This document shows, one piece after another, positions 55,814 through 64,000 of a stretch of DNA of 64,000 nt. The position numbers and the translations under genes are program-made. How positions within the stretch are numbered: the stretch's first letter is position 1; every line of letters begins with the position of its first letter. The stretch covers positions 62,001 to 126,000 of the forward strand of contig JAHHGZ010000022.1 of NCBI GenBank assembly GCA_019359595.1, in the 5' to 3' direction. This stretch comes from Cyanomargarita calcarea GSE-NOS-MK-12-04C. Lineage in GTDB: Bacteria > Cyanobacteriota > Cyanobacteriia > Cyanobacteriales > Nostocaceae. A model generated the notes under the pieces. The model had not been told where the DNA came from. It searched no databases and saw nothing but the letters and a program-made list of their open reading frames with translations.

Positions 55814-56548
55814 ATGAAGATTCTTGTAGAACATAGAATGAAGAAAAAATTCCTAGCTGCAACTTTGGGACTGTCCTTCCTCATCCCTTTTAGCAGTGCA
55901 GAAGCTCGAATCAAATTTAATGCACCAACTAATTTAGGAGTACCAGGTAGACGAGTTGCAGGAGGAGCGCGCAAACAGCAAGATAGCTGTATATCGAGAG
56001 GAGAACTCAAACCTCTGACAGCGTTAGTTCCCAAATCTAACGTCGGGTTAACAACAGCAGCAAACCCGGTTTTGTTTTTCTATATTCCTCAAACTTCTCG
56101 ACCACTAGAGCTAGTTGTGCAGGATGAAAATCAAAAATCCTTCAAGCAAACCTACAAATCAAGTGGCAAAGCAGGAATTGTCGGTCTTCCCTTAACGAAG
56201 ACTTCCCTAAAAGTCGGCTCATCGTACCGATGGTTCTTGTCAGTCGTATGCAATCCAACAGAACGTTCCAACGATCGCGTTGTGGACGGTACGATCAAGC
56301 GCATTCAACCCTCTGAACTGTTAACCAAGTTAAATAATGCCACCCCGACTCAGCGGGTAAATATTTATGCAGAAGCTGGCATTTGGCAAGACAGCCTAGC
56401 CACTTTAGCGGCTTTGCGTTTATCCAATCCTAATAATGCCCAATTAAAATCTGATTGGACAACATTGTTATCCGCAGAAAGCGTCGGTTTAAGACCAGAG
56501 TCTACTGAGCCATTACTGCAAGGAAGGGAAGCACCACAACCTAATTAG
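55814..56548 (+). CDS. DUF928 domain exported protein
   Basis: The start is ATG 55814 or, more typically for a signal peptide, ATG 55838 (MKKKFLAATLGLSFL). A signal peptide ending SSAEA leads to a DUF928 domain: RRVAGGARKQQDSC, LTALVPKSNVGLTTAANPVL, FFYIPQTSRPLELVV and SYRWFLSVVCNP. DUF928 genes in cyanobacteria often sit near CHAT, TpsB and haemagglutinin-domain genes, and here a TPS-type exoprotein gene lies 2.5 kb downstream. Periplasmic or outer envelope; function unknown. Confidence 0.88.
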   Translation: MKILVEHRMKKKFLAATLGLSFLIPFSSAEARIKFNAPTNLGVPGRRVAGGARKQQDSCISRGELKPLTALVPKSNVGLTTAANPVLFFYIPQTSRPLELVVQDENQKSFKQTYKSSGKAGIVGLPLTKTSLKVGSSYRWFLSVVCNPTERSNDRVVDGTIKRIQPSELLTKLNNATPTQRVNIYAEAGIWQDSLATLAALRLSNPNNAQLKSDWTTLLSAESVGLRPESTEPLLQGREAPQPN

Positions 56549-56748
56549 TCAAAATCCGGGTATGAATTGCCCTCACCCTAGCCCTCTCCCCAAGGGAGAG
56601 GGAGCTTTTAATTCTTGTTCCCTCTCCTCCCTAAGGGAGAGGATGCAGAAGAGCGAATGGTAGGTCTGACCCCTCAATGAGGATCGAAACAGTTCTCTCG
56701 CATACCCGACATAACGCCCACACCCTGGAAGGGTGGGGCTATCGATAC

Positions 56749-56801
56749 AAAGCCCACCTGCGTGGGCTAAATTCTTTATTTAGCCCACGCAGGTGGGCTT
56801 T
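56749..56801. repeat. Perfect 23-bp inverted repeat
   Basis: The arm 56749-56771 and its exact complement 56779-56801 flank a 7-nt loop. The core GCCCACGCAGGTGGGC is shared with the 101-bp tandem array at 1702-2080. An outer imperfect stem (CCCTGGAAGGGTGGGG and CACCATTCTATGGTG) surrounds it. Confidence 0.85.
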
Positions 56802-57072
56802 GTTCAATTAGCCGCACCATTCTATGGTGACGGCGGGATTCCGGGTTTCGGAGGGGTCTTACCCCTGATTCGCCAATGGCATCCTCAAAGAAGTCGGGGG
56901 ATCTGATCCTTACAGATTTTTTGTATAAAAAAACTTTACCAAACAATCTTTATAAATCCGGAAGAATCCTGTCTTCTTTATGATTTTTTCATGAAGAACT
57001 CAGTAAAATCTTGTAATTTAAGCAATCTACAGTTTATTATTCGACACGAGTAAAGAATTGTAATCAGGTAAA

Positions 57073-57180
57073 TATAGCGGTTCTTAGTCTGGTGAAGTAC
57101 ATAAGGACGGGCAAGGATGCCCATCCCACAAGATTTGTGCCTTCTTTATCTGTACCTCACTCAACAAAAGATCCGCTATA
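57073..57180. mobile_element. 108-bp palindromic element (TATAGCGG ends), copy 2
   Basis: TATAGCGGTTC and GATCCGCTATA are terminal inverted repeats; GTACCTCACTCAA matches the inner part of copy 1 at 8453-8559. The centre (GGGCAAGGATGCCC) differs from copy 1. Confidence 0.6.
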
Positions 57181-57539
57181 AAGACAACCCGAAAGCCTTG
57201 TAAACAAAAGTTAGAAAACTGAAAAGTCAGTCATAAGCGCGATAAGCACTCACCACATCTAATTTACATATTCAAAATTCATCTAACTTTTGTGGGGTAA
57301 GCTCTCGGTACCCGCTCGAATTATGCAATATTTATTTGTGGAACCAGCTTATCGCTCTTTTTGAATTGAGCGTAATGCAGGTCAAACCTAGGACATAGCA
57401 ATGCTATCTATGCCCTCACTCTCTCATGTCTGCATTCAAAGTGGAAATAAAAATGACCCTTGGTACATAGGATAAAAGACACAAAAATTTGTCTTATTGT
57501 TCCAATCCGATTTTTTTTCTTGAAATTATACCTAGGTAA

Positions 57540-58304
57540 ATGATAATGAAGATAACCCAATTAATGATGGCCATTGCCTTGGCTACAGTTCCTGTGATGT
57601 CAGCTTTTATTGAAAAAGCAGTAGCTCAACAAGAAGCAGTAGTTCAAGAAGAACTAGCACCAATACGACCGCAAGGCAATGGATACTCTCAACCGGGATC
57701 ACCATCCGTTTTTGTTCAATTTGATTTGTTCGATGCACTCAGTAATGGGAATCCCATACTCGATCTGGAACAAAAAAACGACAAATTAGGTGTTTTTTTT
57801 GGAGCAATCGAGAACTACAATATAGGAACTGGACGGCTGCTTGTAGATGAAAAAGAGGAAGTTGTAAGGGATACTTCTGGTTTTGCTCAGTTTGAAATCC
57901 CCTTCACTTCCCAGAACACATTATTTGATGTAGGTAATTTGCGAGCAGAGTTAATTCCCTCATCTAAAGATTCGGAATATAAAGGTTCGGAAGTAGTTGA
58001 ATATACAATTTTTGGATCGGGAAAAGACGGTACTATCTACCAAAAAAATCAACGAACCTTACCTTGTTGCAATTTTGATACAAAACGTGCTGTTAACGAT
58101 TTGGAATACATACTACAAGAAAACTTGCTAGATGGAGCGATCGCTACTTTTCAAAACCCAATAATTCCAAATCGCTTTATTGGAGGAAGATTATACAGGA
58201 CTGGGATAGTCACAAGAAATATTCCAGAACCTAATACCACTATCGGTTTATTCACTTTAAGCGTTATGAGTGCAGGGTTTTTGCTCAAACGCAAGATGAA
58301 ATAG
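57540..58304 (+). CDS. PEP-CTERM-like secreted protein of unknown function
   Basis: A 254-residue protein. A signal peptide (about 1-29, ending AVAQ) is followed by a mostly beta-type body with no family I recognise. The C-terminus NIPEPNTTIGLFTLSVM then AGFLLKRKMK has the P-E-P, hydrophobic helix and basic tail of a PEP-CTERM sorting signal. Two cysteines (PCCNF) sit in the second half. PEP-CTERM proteins are processed by exosortase and linked to exopolysaccharide; no exosortase gene is in the window. The start could be ATG 57546. Confidence 0.78.
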   Translation: MIMKITQLMMAIALATVPVMSAFIEKAVAQQEAVVQEELAPIRPQGNGYSQPGSPSVFVQFDLFDALSNGNPILDLEQKNDKLGVFFGAIENYNIGTGRLLVDEKEEVVRDTSGFAQFEIPFTSQNTLFDVGNLRAELIPSSKDSEYKGSEVVEYTIFGSGKDGTIYQKNQRTLPCCNFDTKRAVNDLEYILQENLLDGAIATFQNPIIPNRFIGGRLYRTGIVTRNIPEPNTTIGLFTLSVMSAGFLLKRKMK

Positions 58305-59079
58305 ATGTTAACTACCTACATTGCCCTCCCAGACAGTGCAGGCTTGCGGAAAAACCCGCCAACGGTTACAAACCGTTGTCTAATAGCGAAAGTCCTCTTT
58401 AAGAGGACTAAATTTAAGTCCTAAATGGTAGGTCTATTTATGCCGTGCTGTACAAGTCCATTTTAACTCACATCTTGCACCATTCTCAATAAGCTCAAAA
58501 TGCGCCCAGAAATAAATTTCGGGCTAAAAGCTTAAGTAAGCTAAAGCTTACTAAATAAGCTTTTTAACCCATTAAAATGGGTTTAAGCTTTCAGCCTGAA
58601 TTTTAATTCTGGGCTTCCTGACATTGGTGCAAGATGTGAGTTTTAATGGACTTATGCTGTTAGACAGGGACTTATAGTCGAATGGCAGGTAGGGAGATTA
58701 ATCGATTTCCTGAGTAATAGCATTACGTAGGGTGCGTTAGCGCTCTTAGTAACTTTGGTGCCTTAGAACGAACTTCGTAACGTACCCTACAATACGTAAT
58801 TTTTTAAGCGTAAATGCACGCTACGCCAACATAAATCAAACCGGATTTTTATATAAGTCATAGTTATAATTTTTCTTGCCGACTTACTTAATCTTAATAA
58901 AGTGTATAAGTTCCTTTTACTTACACCTATTAAATATAGAAAATTCTCCAGGCAAAGCTTCTATATTTATAAATAATCTAGAAGCCTTGCATATAAAAAA
59001 CTTATGTTGACTATATGTAAAGCCTTTTATGGGAGGATTTTAAAAGTAAGTCACTCCAAAGCTAGAGGTTTAAAAAATA
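58305..59079. other. Intergenic region with repeats
   Basis: Contains AGTCCTCTTTAAGAGGACT (58390-58408), a 200-bp element (58454-58653) and a GTAGGGTGCGTTAG-CGTAACGTACCCTAC inverted pair (58728-58791). The last 250 bp are AT-rich leader of the exoprotein gene. Confidence 0.5.
58454..58653. mobile_element. 200-bp element with 29-bp terminal inverted repeats
   Basis: AAGTCCATTTTAACTCACAT-CTTGCACCA at the left end and its near complement (27 of 29) at the right end. The interior holds further stems (AAGCTTAAGTAAGC and TTAACCCATTAAAATGGGTT). No coding capacity. It resembles a MITE of an unidentified IS. Confidence 0.75.
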
Positions 59080-61638
59080 ATGCAATTATCTCCTCTAAAA
59101 TTATCGCTTTTCAGCGGAAGTATTTTATTTTATTTATTAACTCCTTCCTCAGTTTATTCGCAGATTGTTCCAGACACCACCCTGCCTAATAACTCCATTG
59201 TTTTGCCCAATTGCACCAATTGTGATATTACAGGTGGAACCACCGCAGGCACCAATCTATTCCATAGCTTTCAAGAATTTTCTATCCTCAAAAATGGTAC
59301 TGCAAATTTTGAGAACGCTGGAAATATTCAGAATATAATTAGTCGGGTAACGGGTTCGCTTCGATCGACTATTGATGGCACTTTAAACGCACCGGGAGCC
59401 AATCTATTTTTCTTGAATCCGAACGGGATTATCTTTAAAGAAAATGCGAGGTTGAATGTGGGTGGCTCGTTTGTAGCGAGTACAGCGAGTAGCTTGAAAT
59501 TTCCAAATGGCGAGTTCCGGGTAGATGGAACTCAAACACCATTGCTGACTATCAATGTTCCCCCAATCGCTCTGCAATTTGGGTCAAATCCAGGAAGCAT
59601 CCAAACTCGAACTGAATCAAAAACTGTTTCTCTACGGGTCAAGCCCAATAAAACTTTGGCGCTAGTTGGCGGAGATATTGAGCTAAAAGGTGCCTCCCTG
59701 ACAGCACCTGAGGGACGAATTGAATTGGGGAGTGTCGCAGGCAACAATTTAGTCAAGCTGAACCCAATAGATAAAGGCTGGGAACTGGGTGGTTACGAAG
59801 GTATCCAAAACTTTCAAGATATCAAGCTATCCGACGGGGCTTATATTTCAGGTAATAACGTCAATATCCAGATTCAAGGAAAGCGTGTAACACTCACCGG
59901 AGGTAGTCAGGTTGCTTCTATTGCTAGCCAGAACCAAGCAGGGAATATAAAGGTAAATGCCTCAGAGCAAGTAGAACTATTAGGCACCCCAGGAGAAAGT
60001 TATCAGACCGGTTTATCTAATCAAGTCAAGGGTACAGCTCAAGGTGAACAACGAATCCTAGAAATTAACACCAAACGGCTGATTGTTACGGGAGGAGCGC
60101 AGGTCTCAACAAATACTTTTGGTACAGGTCAGGGAGCGAATTTGACGGTGAATGCCACAGATTCCGTCGAACTGGAAGGCAACTCTCAAGAATTTGGTCC
60201 TAGTGGTCTGTTTGCCCGAGTTGGGGACGGAAAGACAGAGGGAGGTTCTGGCAAGGGTGGAACCCTAACAATTAACACCGGACGGCTGACTGTTGAGAAT
60301 GGGGCACAAGTGTCAACGGATACTTATGGTGCGGGAAGTGCGGGGGATTTGAGAGTAAATGCCTCATCAGTAAAGTTGGAGGGCAGAAGTCCAGGGAACA
60401 ACCCCAGCGGATTGTTTGCTCAAGTTGGAACAATTGGATCGCAAGTTACAACAGGTAATGCCGGAAATTTGACTATTGAAACTGGAAAGTTGGAGGTTCT
60501 GGGTGGGGCACAGATATTATCGGCTGCCAGGAGTCAAGGTAAGGGGGGAGTTTTGACCATTAAGGCATCAGATTCTATCCTCGTGAGTGGAGCCTCAGCG
60601 AAAGTAGAGCCAGAAAATCCACAAGATACTAATAGGAGTAACATTTCCGTTGCAGCTCTTCCCGGTTCTACTGGTGATGCAGGAACATTAGACATTAAAA
60701 CTGGACTACTCACCGTTGATAATCTAGCCAGAATATCAGCAGATACTTCCGGCTCCGGTAAGGGAGGAACTGCGAATTTAACTGTTGGACAGTTAGTTAT
60801 TCGTGACAGAGGTGAGGTGAGGGCTAGTTCTTTGGGTTCCGGTTCCGGGCCTGCAGGAAACTTGAATGTCACAGCTAACGAAATAAGGCTTAATGGAGGA
60901 AAACTCACTGCTACAAGCAAGGCAGGAAGAGATGGAAATATCACGCTAAACAACTTAAAACTGTTGTTGATGCAAAACGCAAGCCAGATTTCTGCGGAAG
61001 CTTCTGAAAATGCCAATGGCGGAAATATCACGATCAACGCCCCTAATGGTCTTATTGTTGCAGCTCCTGGGGAAAATAATGACATTATTGCAAGAGCAGT
61101 TGAAGGTCGGGGTGGCAATATTAACATCGCAACTCAAAGCATTTACAATTTTCGGAATCTGCAGGGTCTTTCAACTCCACAAAACACAACCAATGACAAT
61201 GACATTGATGCTAGCTCTAAATTTGGCTTGACGGGTACAGTGAATATCAAGACAACCGAGATTGACCCCAAGCAAGGCTTAGTTGAACTACCGACAGGGA
61301 CAGTCGATCCCTCTAGGTTAATTGCCTCTGGTTGTGCTGATTTGGATCGGGCACTAGGCAATCAATTTATCATCACAGGACGCGGTGGGTTGCCTCCCAG
61401 TCCGAACGAACCCCTCAGCAGTAACGCACTTTGGTCAGATACTCGAACCCTCGTTTCTACTACACAACGCTCTCAATCTGTCAACACCCCGTCACCCTCT
61501 TTGAAAAATGCAGTTGCGATCGTTCCTGCTACTGGTTGGGTGTTTAACAATAAAGGCCAAGTAACTCTTATCTCCAATGTATCCGGTGTTAATCCTCATC
61601 TTTCTGGACAAAATTCCGCTTCTTGTGCGTCTCGCTAG
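59080..61638 (+). CDS. TPS-type exoprotein, second copy (852 aa)
   Basis: A paralogue of the 3668-8173 product. Signal peptide about 1-28 (ending VYSQ); TPS domain about 29-150 with IVPDTTLPNNSIVLPNC, NLFHSFQEFSI, IISRVTG, LFFLNPNGIIF and LNVGGSFVAST. It has about six beta-helix repeats (GKGGTLTINTGRLTVENGAQ) against about fifteen in the longer paralogue. The C-terminus shares LVELPTGTVDPSRLIASGC, ITGRGGLPPSPNEPLSS and ATGWVFN. It is probably exported through a TpsB-like pore encoded elsewhere and acts in adhesion or as a surface protein. Confidence 0.93.
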   Translation: MQLSPLKLSLFSGSILFYLLTPSSVYSQIVPDTTLPNNSIVLPNCTNCDITGGTTAGTNLFHSFQEFSILKNGTANFENAGNIQNIISRVTGSLRSTIDGTLNAPGANLFFLNPNGIIFKENARLNVGGSFVASTASSLKFPNGEFRVDGTQTPLLTINVPPIALQFGSNPGSIQTRTESKTVSLRVKPNKTLALVGGDIELKGASLTAPEGRIELGSVAGNNLVKLNPIDKGWELGGYEGIQNFQDIKLSDGAYISGNNVNIQIQGKRVTLTGGSQVASIASQNQAGNIKVNASEQVELLGTPGESYQTGLSNQVKGTAQGEQRILEINTKRLIVTGGAQVSTNTFGTGQGANLTVNATDSVELEGNSQEFGPSGLFARVGDGKTEGGSGKGGTLTINTGRLTVENGAQVSTDTYGAGSAGDLRVNASSVKLEGRSPGNNPSGLFAQVGTIGSQVTTGNAGNLTIETGKLEVLGGAQILSAARSQGKGGVLTIKASDSILVSGASAKVEPENPQDTNRSNISVAALPGSTGDAGTLDIKTGLLTVDNLARISADTSGSGKGGTANLTVGQLVIRDRGEVRASSLGSGSGPAGNLNVTANEIRLNGGKLTATSKAGRDGNITLNNLKLLLMQNASQISAEASENANGGNITINAPNGLIVAAPGENNDIIARAVEGRGGNINIATQSIYNFRNLQGLSTPQNTTNDNDIDASSKFGLTGTVNIKTTEIDPKQGLVELPTGTVDPSRLIASGCADLDRALGNQFIITGRGGLPPSPNEPLSSNALWSDTRTLVSTTQRSQSVNTPSPSLKNAVAIVPATGWVFNNKGQVTLISNVSGVNPHLSGQNSASCASR

Positions 61639-62430
61639 CCCTCACCCAACCCTCCCCCCAGGGAGAGGGTCAGTTCCCCTTCTCCCTGGGGAGAAGGGGC
61701 TAGGGGATGAGGGCAAATGCCTGAAACATAGCCCGAAAAATGTGCGATTTCATTCCTTACAGCGTGTTTATAAAATAAAAATAAAATTTCTATAGGGTGC
61801 GTTAGACCGACGACCGTATATGATTTTAAGAAAAAACGCGATTCGGTCGTAACGCACCAAATATAAAGTATAATAAATAGTCCTCTATACCTATCTAGCC
61901 GTAACACACCTACTTAATATTTTATTTATAAACACTTCCTCTTAGCATTTCAATTAAAAAAAATATCCAATAAATCTGTAACACAGGCGTCTGGCCTGTC
62001 CTAATATAGATGAATAGGGTGAACCTCCCGTCGGCCCTACCGGAACATTTATTTTTTGGATTATTATTATTTGACTTTCTTATATAAGCTTAATATACAT
62101 TCTTTAAATTCTATGCATCCCACCCCGTTGACGCTAAACGGGAACGTAAGTAAATCACAGCTTTGCAGGGTGGGGTTCTTGGGTTGGAGTGGATAATTAG
62201 CCGGACTTGATATAACAGAGTTAAGGTCAAATTCTTTCTTGAAATTTATCGACATCATAAATTTATCCAAGCCGACTTGCTTTCCGCAATTGTCCTTACT
62301 TACACTGTAGGTACCTATTGAAATCATGGCATTGTTGCTAATCGAAAAGCTATAGGAAGTAGTGTGGGTTGTCACCCCAATCGACAATCGGGGGTTGTAC
62401 CAGCCAGTTAACTAACATTCTTGGATGTAA
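61639..62430. other. Intergenic region with repeats
   Basis: CTCCCCCCAGGGAGAGG and CTTCTCCCTGGGGAGAAGG hairpins (about 61655-61700), a GGGTGCGTTA-TAACGCACC pair (about 61796-61858), and CACCCCGTTG-GCAGGGTGGGG (62120-62175). Minus-strand frames here are not convincing genes. Confidence 0.5.
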
Positions 62431-64000
62431 ATGGGCATGATTAGAATCAAAGTCATCGATCCGCAAAAGCCAGACTGGCCGCAAGAAGTAGACTTACAGC
62501 CAGAAACAATGCTCAACCAAGAGTGTCTGATTGGTCGCTTTTCAAACTGTGATTTGGTTCTAGACAGCCCAGAAGTGAGCCGGATGCATGGTAAAGTTTC
62601 CGAGAAGAATCGCAATTATTATTTTGTTGACCTTGGTAGCAGTTGTGGTTCCCGGATTAATGGCGAAAATGCCCAAACAAAGCAAGATTATCTCCTCAAA
62701 CCCGACGACGTGATTCAAATCGGCAGGTTTTCCCTGATGATTTTAGAAATTGACTCAGAGGAAGATAACACAATCGTAGAATCACAAAAAAAACGTCAAT
62801 CCGATACTCAGGGGTTACAAAGACAATCAGGTATATCTCATTACAAAAGTGAGATGGTACCAACAAGCCTTTCGGCTTCTTCAGAATCTATGCCGATCGC
62901 TATGCTCGCACCTCACCAGATGCAATCCTGGGTGAAGGGGGATTTAACGGTTCGGTGTATAGGTATAATTGACGAAACACATGATGTGAAAACCTTTCGC
63001 TTTGTGGCAGACCCTCCAGTCTTCTTCACTTACAAAGCCGGTCAGTTTGTCACCCTGGAGCTAGAAATTAATGGTGAGCAGATATTGCGTTCCTACTCCA
63101 TCGCATCAACTCCTTCACGTCCCTACACTTTAGAAATCACCGTTAAACGTGTCCCGTCTCTTTCTACTACTGAATCTGGTGTCCCACGGGGTACGGTTTC
63201 TAACTGGCTGCACCAAAACTTGAGAGTGGGCAGTACAATCAAGCTCAATGGTCCTTTAGGAAAGTTTACCTGCTTTGACACTAATAGCCAAAAATTGTTA
63301 CTAATTTCTGCAGGTAGTGGCATTATACCGATGATGTCCATGTCCCGTTGGCTGTGCGACACTGGAGCTAATTGCGATCTGATCTTTTTCCACTGTGCCC
63401 GCACCAAAAGCGACATCATTTTCCTTTCTGAATTAGAATTGATGTCAGCCCGATATCCGAATTTTCATCTTGCAGTGACTACCACTCGCAAACAACCTGG
63501 TCATAGTTGGCTGGGTCTAACTGGCAGGCTGAATGCAGTTATGTTACAAGTTATTGCCCCTGATTTTCGCGATCGCACTGTCTATGTCTGCGGGCCGGAT
63601 GGCTTCATGGAAAGCGTCAATCAGATACTACAAAATCTCAACTTTCCCATGCAAAACTATCATGAGGAAAGCTTTGGACCTCCACGCAGAAAGTCAAAAT
63701 CTACTATACCCAAACAACAGCCGACCCAAAGCACGGCAAATAATTTTCTTTCTCCTCCGGTTCAACAAGGGTTGAAACAAATGTTTATGAATTTTCCCAC
63801 AAAAACTGTTCCTCAGTCAAATGTGGGTAATTATACTGGGGGGACACCAATTCCTTCAAAAACTGTAACGCTACCAAAGTCAACATCCCCCAGCCAAATT
63901 TCTGTAGTTTTCTCCCAGTCCGGCAAAGAAGTTGTTTCCGATGGTGAAGAATCAATCCTCAACTTAGCTTCCTCTTCGGGGGTGAGAATTCGTAGCAGTT
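62431..64000 (+). CDS. FHA - flavin reductase - 2Fe-2S ferredoxin fusion, 3' part off window
   Basis: Open from ATG 62431 (or 62437, two codons later) to the edge, at least 523 residues. The N-terminal FHA domain (about 10-110) shows IGRFSNCDLVLDSPEVSRMH and LGSSCGSRING. After a linker, a ferredoxin-NADP reductase-type module (about 170-420) has the FAD motif RSYSIAST (220-227), the nucleotide motif GSGIIPMMS (about 295) and CGPDGFM (about 387). From about 488 a plant-type 2Fe-2S domain begins (ISVVFSQSGKEVVSDGEES), and its cysteines lie beyond the window. The flavin/ferredoxin part resembles Hcr (NADH oxidoreductase for hybrid-cluster protein) or oxygenase reductases. The FHA domain would recruit it to phosphothreonine partners. 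Confidence 0.88.
   Translation, partial: MGMIRIKVIDPQKPDWPQEVDLQPETMLNQECLIGRFSNCDLVLDSPEVSRMHGKVSEKNRNYYFVDLGSSCGSRINGENAQTKQDYLLKPDDVIQIGRFSLMILEIDSEEDNTIVESQKKRQSDTQGLQRQSGISHYKSEMVPTSLSASSESMPIAMLAPHQMQSWVKGDLTVRCIGIIDETHDVKTFRFVADPPVFFTYKAGQFVTLELEINGEQILRSYSIASTPSRPYTLEITVKRVPSLSTTESGVPRGTVSNWLHQNLRVGSTIKLNGPLGKFTCFDTNSQKLLLISAGSGIIPMMSMSRWLCDTGANCDLIFFHCARTKSDIIFLSELELMSARYPNFHLAVTTTRKQPGHSWLGLTGRLNAVMLQVIAPDFRDRTVYVCGPDGFMESVNQILQNLNFPMQNYHEESFGPPRRKSKSTIPKQQPTQSTANNFLSPPVQQGLKQMFMNFPTKTVPQSNVGNYTGGTPIPSKTVTLPKSTSPSQISVVFSQSGKEVVSDGEESILNLASSSGVRIRSS

Larger units (their letters stand above)
56549..57539. other. Repeat-rich intergenic region (about 1 kb)
   Basis: Contains a CTCTCCCCAAGGGAGAGG hairpin (56585-56645), the long AGCCCACGCAGG palindrome (56749-56801), a half copy of the AGATCCCC repeat (about 56885-56905) and the TATAGCGG element (57073-57180). 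From 57180 to 57539 no feature is seen. Confidence 0.5.

Noticed and set aside
62067-62387. 106-codon minus-strand frame before the FHA-reductase gene
   Set aside because: Low-complexity Ser/Asn/Lys composition and overlap with repeat sequence; no domain and no start signal.
1-64000. tRNA and rRNA genes
   Set aside because: I looked for T-loop-like GGTTCGAATCC patterns with matching acceptor stems and found none that fold; a covariance search would be needed to exclude them firmly.

Overview
The window reads as chromosomal DNA of a filamentous, probably hormogonium-forming cyanobacterium (Nostocales-like). It is rich in the HIP1 octamer GCGATCGC. It encodes photosynthesis and bilin functions: NdhS, Thf1/Psb29, CpcT/CpeT-type lyase, heme oxygenase and HemF. 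It carries hormogonium-polysaccharide (hps) type genes, and its intergenic spaces are full of heptameric short tandem repeats (TAGGAGT/CTCCTAA, TTCTTCC) and small palindromic elements. Genus and species cannot be fixed from the sequence alone.

Layout. 1-2080: 5'-part of a Ser/Thr kinase gene, a conserved hypothetical gene and a 101-bp tandem repeat array. 2083-12993: a cell-surface polysaccharide region on the minus strand (GlmM, HpsL-like membrane protein, HpsN-like GT2, HpsO-like GT4), with a large two-partner-secretion type adhesin gene (3668-8173) on the opposite strand inside it. 13578-21523: heme oxygenase, TPR protein, small secreted protein, CobW-type GTPase, Uma2 nuclease, ChrA and a desaturase-SDR fusion. 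21540-23278: a graveyard of two truncated PIN toxin genes with antitoxin remnants, and a second Uma2 gene. 23657-26061: UDP-glucose dehydrogenase and UDP-glucuronate decarboxylase, giving UDP-xylose for surface polysaccharide. 26456-43742: mostly housekeeping genes (antiporter, NdhS, RodA, Mrp, HemF, STAS protein, CpcT, Thf1, ExbB/ExbD, a GH15-like protein). 43966-46457: an IS607-type element (serine recombinase TnpA plus an aberrant TnpB) beside a truncated Uma2 gene. 47424-49961: MgtE and PyrB. 50460-54972: a PAS-CRP regulator facing a 1090-residue polyferredoxin/FHA/cyclic-nucleotide-domain membrane protein. 55814-61638: DUF928 protein, PEP-CTERM-like protein and a second TPS-type adhesin. 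62431-64000: an FHA-flavin reductase-ferredoxin fusion that runs off the window.

The main functional themes are surface biogenesis (hps genes, UDP-sugars, two large TPS-type exoproteins, a PEP-CTERM protein), tetrapyrrole and photosynthesis upkeep, and an unusual group of redox proteins carrying FHA and CRP/cNMP sensory domains. The strongest leads for new biology are: that FHA/CRP redox group; a TnpB lacking its zinc finger and third RuvC acidic residue; a five-copy dispersed structured repeat; several families of small palindromic elements (one pair identical over 114 bp, one with a clear target duplication); and an intergenic repeat that has invaded the pyrB reading frame.
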